Origin: an uncultured Dorea sp.
Lineage (GTDB): Bacteria > Bacillota_A > Clostridia > Lachnospirales > Lachnospiraceae
DNA: 64,000 nt
Direction: 5' to 3'
Assembly (NCBI GenBank): GCA_910578865.1
Contig: CAJTRM010000002.1
Span: forward strand, 124,001 to 188,000
Each line of letters starts with the position of its first letter. Positions within the stretch are counted from its first letter, which is position 1. Below the pieces are notes generated by a model. That model saw only the letters and a list, made by a program, of their open reading frames with translations, did no database searches and had not been told where the DNA came from. A program made the translations under genes and the position numbers. Shown piece after piece: positions 58,203-64,000 of the stretch.

Positions 58203-59495
58203 CTAAAGCATCATTTTTTCTATAATGTCCTCAAATACGCTTTTGTAGCTTATCTTTTCTATGTTTTCAGCGGCAAGGATGTCTCTGCTTCCGATTTCCT
58301 GGCCGCCGAGATGGTACGTGGCCTTTCCTACTTTATCGCCTTTTTTGACGGGGGCTTTGATATTTTTTTTCATCGTTACTTTGCGTTCGATCCCGGACAG
58401 GTCTGCGCCTGTGGTGTCTATGTATGCGAAGGTTTCTTTCTGAGCTGCCTTTACCGTCTTTTCCACTCCTCGTTTTACCGGAGCATCCGGCACGGTGCCT
58501 GCGGTTTCTTCCTGGTATTTCGTGCATTTCCCAAAGCCGTAATTCAAAAGAGACGTAGCATCCCTGACGCGGGCTTTACTGTCCTCGGCGGCCATGATAA
58601 CCGCGATCAGCTCCATACCGTCTTTCTCTGCGGTGGCGGAGACGCAGAATTTGGCTTTACTGGTGGAGCCGGTCTTCAGGCCGGTAGCATATTCATAATG
58701 CCGGATCAGCTTATTTGTGTTGGTCAGCCCGAATTCCGTCGTACCTTTCTTTGTGGTATGTGTAATATTTTCCATCCAGATCGTACAGTAGTCCCGAATT
58801 TGCGGATAAGTGGTAATCAGTTCCCGGGACATCAGGGCAATATCTCTGGCGGTAGTCACATGCCCGTCGGTATCCAGTCCGTTGCAGTTTTTAAACTGAG
58901 TGTGCTCCATGCCAAGCTCCTTTGCCCTCTGGTTCATCTGCGCTACAAATTCTTCCTCGGTTCCCGCGATCAGTTCCGCCATAGCCACACAGGCGTCATT
59001 GGCACTGGCCACAGATATACACTTGATCATAGTATCCACAGTCTGAACCTCGCCAGGCTCCAGGAACACCTGTGAACCGCCCATGGAAGCCGCATACTCC
59101 GAAGTCGTCACCTCATCCTCCAGCTTAATCTTCCCCTGCTCAAGGGCGTCAAAGATTAAAAGGAGCGTCATTACCTTCGTAACGCTGGCCGGCGGACGCT
59201 GGTTATCGGCATCTTTCTCATAGATCACCTGGCCGGTAGAGGCCTCCATTAAAATTGCAGACGGAGCCGAAACATCTGCTGCACCGTCTGCATTCTTCTC
59301 TGTTGTATCCTCTTTATCCTGTGATTCTTCCGAATCCCGGTTTTTTTCCGAATCCTGCGTCTCCTTCTGATCTTTTGGATCCTCATACATTATAATCTGG
59401 TCAAAATCCGCTGCATACACATGCACAATGTCTGCATTCAGACACAGGCACAGACTGAAAAGCATACACAGCATACCTGCAACATAACGTCTCAT
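58203..59495 (-). CDS. D-alanyl-D-alanine carboxypeptidase (DacF-like), second copy with acidic linker
   Basis: A 430-residue secreted PBP: signal peptide (RRYVAGMLCMLFSLCLCLNADIVHVYA), then about 35 residues of Asp/Glu/Lys/Gln/Ser-rich low complexity (EDPKDQKETQDSEKNRDSEE...), then the enzyme. Motifs are ASVTK (SxxK), SVASAND (SxN) and GLKTGSTSKA (KTG), followed by a PBP5-like C-terminal domain. Paralogous to the copy at 51713, which lacks the acidic linker. The ATG at 59495 follows GGAG by eight bases; an in-frame TTG further up overlaps that site. A DacF role in sporulation is possible. Confidence 0.9.
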   Translation of the reverse strand: MRRYVAGMLCMLFSLCLCLNADIVHVYAADFDQIIMYEDPKDQKETQDSEKNRDSEESQDKEDTTEKNADGAADVSAPSAILMEASTGQVIYEKDADNQRPPASVTKVMTLLLIFDALEQGKIKLEDEVTTSEYAASMGGSQVFLEPGEVQTVDTMIKCISVASANDACVAMAELIAGTEEEFVAQMNQRAKELGMEHTQFKNCNGLDTDGHVTTARDIALMSRELITTYPQIRDYCTIWMENITHTTKKGTTEFGLTNTNKLIRHYEYATGLKTGSTSKAKFCVSATAEKDGMELIAVIMAAEDSKARVRDATSLLNYGFGKCTKYQEETAGTVPDAPVKRGVEKTVKAAQKETFAYIDTTGADLSGIERKVTMKKNIKAPVKKGDKVGKATYHLGGQEIGSRDILAAENIEKISYKSVFEDIIEKMML

Positions 59496-59598
59496 CAGCA
59501 GTTCTCCATACAATCTCTATTATTACTAATGTAGTATAAAGAAGACGGAAATATGCCTCTTTGCACGCTTATTTACAGATTCGGTAAATTGTTATGCA

Positions 59599-59808
59599 TT
59601 AAGCAATCTCAAGGACTTTATAATCTTTATCCTCTACAGCTTTCTTTAAGACTTCATCAGCCACCTCTGCTGTCATCTTCACAACTGCAGTCCCTGCTTC
59701 ATGGCTTACCAGCGCTTCTTCTACACCCGGAAGTTCCTCCAGGCACTTCTTAACGGCTGCCTCGCAGTGTCCGCACATCATACCTTCGATCTTCATTGTT
59801 TTTTCCAT
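59599..59808 (-). CDS. copZ: possible internally initiated copper chaperone (CopZ-like) within copA
   Basis: In the copA frame, an ATG at 59808 opens a 69-residue heavy-metal domain (MEKTMKIEGMMCGHCEAAV...) of normal CopZ length. A strong Shine-Dalgarno AAGGAGG (59823-59817) stands exactly eight bases before it, as good as any in the window. The linker DNA thus looks like an intergenic region read through in frame. The cell could make both a CopA-CopZ fusion and free CopZ. This is inferred from sequence; the separate product is not demonstrated. Confidence 0.6.
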   Translation of the reverse strand: MEKTMKIEGMMCGHCEAAVKKCLEELPGVEEALVSHEAGTAVVKMTAEVADEVLKKAVEDKDYKVLEIA

Positions 59809-62169
59809 TGTTGTATCCTCCTTATTTTGATTGATATTATCCTCCTTCACTTCAATCACATCAACATGGATTGCAGATCTGGATTTTTTCTTTTTGTCCC
59901 GCCCTGCATCTCTTAATTTGAAGAAATTAAGCCGCAGTGCATTGGTTACCACACAGAAGCTGGACAGACTCATAGCCGCCGCACCGAACATAGGATTAAG
60001 CTTCCATCCAAACAGCGGATACCATATTCCTGCTGCCAGCGGAATCCCGATCACATTATAGAAAAACGCCCAGAACAGATTCTCATGGATATTGGTCAGT
60101 GTTGCCCGGCTCAGGCGGATAGCCGCCGGCACGTCGCTCAGACGGCTTTTCATAAGAACCACGTCTGCCGCGTCGATGGCAATGTCTGTCCCTGCCCCGA
60201 TGGCGATTCCGATATCCGCCCTTGTAAGTGCCGGTGCATCGTTGATCCCGTCACCTACCATTGCAACCTTTCCCTTTTCCTTCAGCGCTCGGATCACTGC
60301 CTCCTTACCGTCCGGCAGTACCCCGGCAACCACTTCGTCCACACCGGCCTGGCTGCCGATGGCACGGGCCGTCCGCTCATTATCTCCGGTCAGCATCACG
60401 ACATGGATTCCCATGTTCTGCAGTTCCTTCACTGCCTGCGGGCTGTCCTCCTTGATCACATCTGCCACTGCAAGAATGCCGATCAGTTGCCCGTCCCTGG
60501 CAAAAAACAGCGGTGTCTTACCGTCCTGCGCCAGTGTCTCTGCCTGCTTCCGGAGCGCTGCGGGCACCTTACACTGCCTGCTGATGTATTGGTGATTTCC
60601 TCCGGCCAGCACAATGTCTCCGATCTTCCCATACAGGCCGTTCCCGGGAACTGCACGGAACTCCGTCACCTCGGCCGGAAACTTAAGCTGCCTTTCTTCC
60701 GTCATGGCAAGAACTGCACGGGCCAGAGGATGCTCGCTCTTTACCTCCAGCGCACAGGCAAACCTCAGAAGTTCATCCTCCGAGATTCCCTCCGCCGTTA
60801 TCACATCCGTGACCCGAGGCTCTCCCATGGTAATCGTCCCGGTCTTATCAAGAGCAACAATATCCATTTTCCCCGCTTCTTCCAGCGAAACGGCAGTTTT
60901 AAACATAATGCCGTGCTTCGCACCCATACCGTTCCCTACCATAATAGCAACCGGTGTTGCCAGCCCCAGGGCACACGGACAGCTAATGACCAGAACCGCA
61001 ATCCCCCTTGCCAGCGCAAAACCTGCACTCTGCCCGGCCATAAGCCAGACAATGATAGTCACAAGTGCAATCCCGATGACTACAGGTACAAATACTCCGG
61101 ACACCCGATCGGCAACCTTGGCGATCGGCGCTTTAGTGGCGGCCGCATCACTGACCATCTGAATGATCTGTGAAAGTGTGGTATCCTCTCCTACCCTGGT
61201 AGCCTCGCACCGGATAAAACCGGAATGATTTACAGTGGCAGCTGACACCTGGTCTCCCGGCTCCTTATCCACCGGAATACTCTCACCGGTAAGTGCAGAT
61301 TCATTGACGGCACTGCTGCCCTCAATTACAATTCCGTCCACAGGTATATTTTCTCCCGGCCTTACGACAAAGATATCACCGGTACGTACCTGTTCCACAG
61401 GCACCTCCACTTCTTTTCCTTCCCTCACTACGGCCGCCGTTTTCGGGGCCAGCTTCATCAAGCTCTTCAAAGCATCGGTTGTCTTTCCCTTGGAATGTGC
61501 CTCCAGCATCTTCCCTACCGTAATCAAGGCGAGGATCATAGCCGCAGACTCAAAATAGAATTCATGCATATATGCCATGACGCCTTCCATATCTCCGGCC
61601 ATCTGCGCGTCTGTCATAGCAAACAGCGCATAGGTGCTGTATAAGAAAGACGCACCTGCCCCCAGAGCCACCAGCGTATCCATATTCGGCGCCCTGTGCC
61701 ACAGACTTCGGAAACCGCTGATAAAGAACTTCTGGTTAACTACCATAATGACCACTGTAAGAAGAAGCTGAAGAATACCCAACGCCACATGATTCCCTTC
61801 TAAGACAGAAGGAGCGGGCCAGTTCCACATCATATGCCCCATAGAAAAATACATAAGCGGAACTAAAAAACACAAAGATACAATCAGGCGTCTCTTAAGA
61901 ACCGGTGTCTCTCTGTCCTTCAACAGTTCTTCGCCTGAAGAAACAGACGCCGCTTTTTTGCTTCCTTCTCCTGATCTGGCAGAAGCGCCGTATCCGGCCT
62001 CCTCCACAGCTGCAATGATCTCGGCTGCGTCCGCTTCTCCTTCCACTCCCATGGAATTCGTCAGCAGGCTCACAGAACAGGACTGAACCCCCGGCACCTT
62101 TGCCACTGCTTTTTCTACACGGGCGCTGCACGCCGCACAACTCATACCCGTTACATTATACTGTTCCAT
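59599..62169 (-). CDS. copA: copper-exporting P1B-type ATPase with extra C-terminal CopZ-like domain
   Basis: An approximately 856-residue ATPase: N-terminal heavy-metal domain (GMSCAACSARVEKAV), eight predicted helices, ion-binding CPCALGLATPVAI, phosphorylation DKTGTITMGEP, a histidine-proline motif in SEHPLARA and hinge MVGDGINDAPALTRADIGIAIG. Conserved CPC and downstream N/M-S residues indicate Cu(I). After the last helix and a basic stretch there is a linker and a second heavy-metal domain (GMMCGHCEAAVKKCLEELPG), which resembles free CopZ. The internal start for that domain is listed separately. It sits 44 bp behind csoR. Confidence 0.93.
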   Translation of the reverse strand: MEQYNVTGMSCAACSARVEKAVAKVPGVQSCSVSLLTNSMGVEGEADAAEIIAAVEEAGYGASARSGEGSKKAASVSSGEELLKDRETPVLKRRLIVSLCFLVPLMYFSMGHMMWNWPAPSVLEGNHVALGILQLLLTVVIMVVNQKFFISGFRSLWHRAPNMDTLVALGAGASFLYSTYALFAMTDAQMAGDMEGVMAYMHEFYFESAAMILALITVGKMLEAHSKGKTTDALKSLMKLAPKTAAVVREGKEVEVPVEQVRTGDIFVVRPGENIPVDGIVIEGSSAVNESALTGESIPVDKEPGDQVSAATVNHSGFIRCEATRVGEDTTLSQIIQMVSDAAATKAPIAKVADRVSGVFVPVVIGIALVTIIVWLMAGQSAGFALARGIAVLVISCPCALGLATPVAIMVGNGMGAKHGIMFKTAVSLEEAGKMDIVALDKTGTITMGEPRVTDVITAEGISEDELLRFACALEVKSEHPLARAVLAMTEERQLKFPAEVTEFRAVPGNGLYGKIGDIVLAGGNHQYISRQCKVPAALRKQAETLAQDGKTPLFFARDGQLIGILAVADVIKEDSPQAVKELQNMGIHVVMLTGDNERTARAIGSQAGVDEVVAGVLPDGKEAVIRALKEKGKVAMVGDGINDAPALTRADIGIAIGAGTDIAIDAADVVLMKSRLSDVPAAIRLSRATLTNIHENLFWAFFYNVIGIPLAAGIWYPLFGWKLNPMFGAAAMSLSSFCVVTNALRLNFFKLRDAGRDKKKKSRSAIHVDVIEVKEDNINQNKEDTTMEKTMKIEGMMCGHCEAAVKKCLEELPGVEEALVSHEAGTAVVKMTAEVADEVLKKAVEDKDYKVLEIA

Positions 62170-62213
62170 ATGATTCACCACTTTTCCAAATAAAATAAGA
62201 TTGCTGCTGCCGG

Positions 62214-62516
62214 TTACCGCATCAGCTTCTGTAATGTTACGACCAGCTCGTCAATGGTCTCTTCCTTCCCTTCCCGGAGGTCCTTCGCAACACAAGTGCG
62301 CATATGATTCGCCAGTAATACTTTATTAAAGCTGTTAAGCGCCGCATTTACCGCAGATACTTGAACCAGAATATCTGTACAGTAGGCATCATTCTCCACC
62401 ATTTTTTTGATTCCCCGCACTTGGCCCTCAATCCGGCTCAATCGGTTCAGCAGATCCTTGTACTCTTTTTCTGTACGTTCTTTGGTCTTCTGACAGCACT
62501 GTTTTGTCTCTTCCAT
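62214..62516 (-). CDS. csoR: copper-sensing transcriptional repressor CsoR
   Basis: A 100-residue all-helical repressor. The Cu(I) ligands are a cysteine in YCTDILVQ, then NHMRTCV giving the C-x-H-x3-C pattern of CsoR. The family-typical LLNRLSRIEGQVRGIKKMVENDAYC and LNSFNKVLLANHM are present. The N-terminus carries two extra cysteines (QCCQK). It represses the csoR-copA operon until Cu(I) binds. Its operator lies in its own promoter spacer. Confidence 0.93.
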   Translation of the reverse strand: MEETKQCCQKTKERTEKEYKDLLNRLSRIEGQVRGIKKMVENDAYCTDILVQVSAVNAALNSFNKVLLANHMRTCVAKDLREGKEETIDELVVTLQKLMR

Positions 62517-62540
62517 ATATAGTCACCTCTTTTCAATAAT

Positions 62541-62569
62541 ATTATATACCCCCACCAGGTATAATGCAA
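62541..62569 (-). promoter_or_regulatory. sigma-A promoter of the csoR-copA operon
   Basis: Minus strand: -35 TTGCAT (62569-62564), 17-base spacer, perfect -10 TATAAT (62546-62541). Confidence 0.85.
62545..62563. promoter_or_regulatory. CsoR operator
   Basis: TATACCCCCACCAGGTATA contains inverted arms TATACC/GGTATA around a G/C tract, the form of known CsoR sites (TACCC...GGGTA). It fills the spacer between -35 and -10, ideal for repression. Confidence 0.8.
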
Positions 62570-62686
62570 GTATTTTTTCTATCGTTTCTGAATTGTCCTG
62601 TATAACATCTGCCTGACACAAGTTATAATAGCGGCAAAGCCTTCCTCTGCCGCCATTGACACCTCATTTATTTAAATGATCCCCGC

Positions 62687-63715
62687 TTACTGGCCATGGC
62701 TGAAACGCCTCCGCGGTTTTTCCATAATCTGGTCTGTCTCATCCAAAATCTCTGTGAATCCATACTTCCGATACAGACCCTGAGCATCCCCCGTATGCAG
62801 CACACCATGCAAATGCCCTACATCCTCCATAATGGCATCCATCAACATCCTGCCCAGTCCAAGCCCGCGGTATTTCTCATCGACTACCACATCCATCAAA
62901 TAGAACATCGTTGACAGATCCGAAAGAATCCTCGCATATCCTACCATATACCCATCCTGCCTATATATCCCATAGGGTATGGAATTCTCCATACCCTTCA
63001 GGATGACCTGGCTGTCCCTGTCTTTTGCCCAGTAAGTGGAGTGGAGCAGTTCCACTACCCTGGCTCTGTCCATGGCTTCCACACCTTTACGCACGGAATA
63101 CCCGGGTGCTTCTTTTGGAACAGCGTCCTGAATCTGCATATCTAAAGCCCGGTCGGCGGCTTCCTCTATCTTCTCCACCGAATCCTGCTTTACCACCTTC
63201 CGCAGATGCTTCAGGTACGGATGCACGCCTGCCTGTTTCTGTCCATAAGTCATCTGAAGCTCATATTCCAGAGGAAGCCAGGACTCAATGGGGGCTTCGT
63301 TATGCTGGATCAGCGCCTCCATCTTATCCAAGGCATGCACCAGCCCGGCCTCCATCGTCCGGTTCTCCTCAAGTTCCTCCCAAAGGCCGAGAAGCTCCTC
63401 CCGGTGAGGCTTTGGCAGAAGCTCTGCAATCCTTTGAACCGCGCCGCTTTCTGTCTCCTCATCTTCCGTTTTCTTCTCAAAGCAGGGAATATCCCCTGTA
63501 TAAGCTTCTCCTATATCATGGAACAGACACATTTTCATCACCCGCCCCATATCACATTCCGGGAAACCCTCCCTCACAAGCCAGGCAAACACGCACAGCC
63601 TGTATGTGTGCTCTGCTACACTTTCCTGCCTCCCGCTGCTTGTCCACGAATGGCGCGTATTGCATTTCAGCTTCTCGGCAACTTTCATAAAATCAAGTAA
63701 CGTACGATGATCCAT
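62687..63715 (-). CDS. HD-domain phosphohydrolase fused to a GNAT acetyltransferase
   Basis: A 342-residue two-domain protein. Residues 1-190 form an HD domain of the YfbR/HDDC2 5'-nucleotidase type (RHSWTSSGRQESVAEHTYRL, CLFHDIGEAYTGDIP, VHALDKMEALIQHNE, giving H...HD...D). Residues 205-335 form a GNAT domain (MDVVVDEKYRGLGLGRMLMDAIME is the acetyl-CoA loop; GDAQGLYRKYGFTEI follows). The likely activities are nucleotide dephosphorylation plus acylation of an unknown target. It starts 10 bp after the patatin-like gene, whose stop region provides its AAGGAGAAGG, so translation is coupled. Confidence 0.85.
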   Translation of the reverse strand: MDHRTLLDFMKVAEKLKCNTRHSWTSSGRQESVAEHTYRLCVFAWLVREGFPECDMGRVMKMCLFHDIGEAYTGDIPCFEKKTEDEETESGAVQRIAELLPKPHREELLGLWEELEENRTMEAGLVHALDKMEALIQHNEAPIESWLPLEYELQMTYGQKQAGVHPYLKHLRKVVKQDSVEKIEEAADRALDMQIQDAVPKEAPGYSVRKGVEAMDRARVVELLHSTYWAKDRDSQVILKGMENSIPYGIYRQDGYMVGYARILSDLSTMFYLMDVVVDEKYRGLGLGRMLMDAIMEDVGHLHGVLHTGDAQGLYRKYGFTEILDETDQIMEKPRRRFSHGQ

Positions 63716-63725
63716 ACCCTTCTCC

Positions 63726-64000
63726 TTATTCCTCCAGATATCTTTGAAGTTCTCCGTACTGCTTCTTCATCAGCTGATATCCATGGTCATAAAAATTCAT
63801 CAGTGCATCATAATTCTTCTCAAGCCTTGACACGGTCGGAATCAGCGGGCGCAGGACAAAAATCTTCCCCTCTGCCTCAAGACGTTCCACCAACTCCATC
63901 GTTTTGTTGTATACATAATTTCTGCGGATCGCAGCACGGACAAAATTCGGGTATTTCCGGTACGCACGGTGATAAATCTTTGCGGCAGCCCGGGAAACAG
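63726..64000 (-). CDS. patatin-like phospholipase family protein, C-terminal fragment (cut by window edge)
   Basis: The last 90 codons of a gene running off the right end. The translation (VSRAAAKIYHRAYRKYPNF, ... MELVERLEAEGKIFVLRPLIPTVSRLEKNYDALMNFYDHGYQLMKKQYGELQRYLEE) matches the C-terminal part seen in bacterial patatin-family proteins, including the IFVLRP...VSRLEKN signature that follows their catalytic domain. The Ser-Asp active site would lie beyond the window. The stop TAA at 63728-63726 overlaps the ribosome site of the HD-GNAT gene. Confidence 0.7.
   Translation of the reverse strand, partial: VSRAAAKIYHRAYRKYPNFVRAAIRRNYVYNKTMELVERLEAEGKIFVLRPLIPTVSRLEKNYDALMNFYDHGYQLMKKQYGELQRYLEE

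Noticed and set aside
62687..62706. Possible third fragment of the palindromic repeat (ACTGGCCATGGCTGAAA)
   Set aside because: It matches about 16 bases of the repeat end but lies in the coding end of the HD-GNAT gene with no second arm; chance similarity is more likely.

Overview
The window looks like chromosome from a strictly anaerobic, spore-forming member of the Clostridia, most likely Lachnospiraceae. The evidence is the clostridial gene content (SpoIIM, a SpoVB-like flippase, BceRSAB, ScpAB, RNase Y, Rex-, CsoR- and IscR-type control), A/G-rich Shine-Dalgarno sites of the AGGAGG type, sigma-A promoters with 17-bp spacers, and a moderate GC content judged by eye. Species cannot be fixed from the sequence alone. 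Nearly every gene is on the minus strand; only three are on the plus strand (23438, 42540, 56296).

Region by region: 1-2.7 kb holds the start of coaE and polA. From 2.8 to 16.8 kb there is one apparent 14-gene minus-strand operon, read from a Rex-box promoter at 16.78 kb to a terminator at 2.76 kb. It encodes a lactate/malate-dehydrogenase-family enzyme, HdrB-HdrC-HdrA, FlxD-FlxC-FlxB-FlxA, a soluble fumarate-reductase-like Fe-S protein and flavoprotein, an AspT-type dicarboxylate permease, class I fumarase alpha and beta, and a ThrE-type exporter. This is the most interesting system in the window: a candidate soluble, NADH-driven, flavin-bifurcating fumarate reductase fed by malate dehydrogenase and fumarase. 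Next come an E2-like acyltransferase-fold protein, tRNA-Leu(CAA), a lipoprotein, a lysA-like/TrmB pair, pyruvate kinase and an inactive rhomboid-like protein (16.8-23.2 kb).

From 23.4 to 27.7 kb lies a 1416-residue double-activase plus HgdB-like fusion protein, convergent with a BceAB/BceRS antimicrobial-peptide-sensing module (27.7-32.3 kb). That module sits directly behind a glycolytic block, gap-pgk-tpiA-esterase-gpmI (32.3-38.0 kb). An iscR-iscS-iscU-mnmA-PHP phosphatase cluster follows (38.2-42.3 kb), then SpoVB-like and SpoIIM genes, a nudix hydrolase with an AT-rich HMGL-like aldolase, rny, recX-recA with an SOS box, a GH13 glucosidase, a D-Ala-D-Ala carboxypeptidase, scpB-scpA, a phosphoesterase and a HAD phosphatase (42.5-56.2 kb). 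The right end has an aminopeptidase P, a second D-Ala-D-Ala carboxypeptidase, a csoR-copA copper operon in which copA carries an in-frame CopZ-like domain with its own ribosome site, an HD-GNAT fusion, and the end of a patatin-like protein.

No CRISPR array, insertion sequence with a transposase, prophage or rRNA was seen. Two copies of a long palindromic repeat (42352-42514 and 54410-54494) with compensatory base changes are the only repeat family found. All functional statements rest on motif reading; no database search was run.
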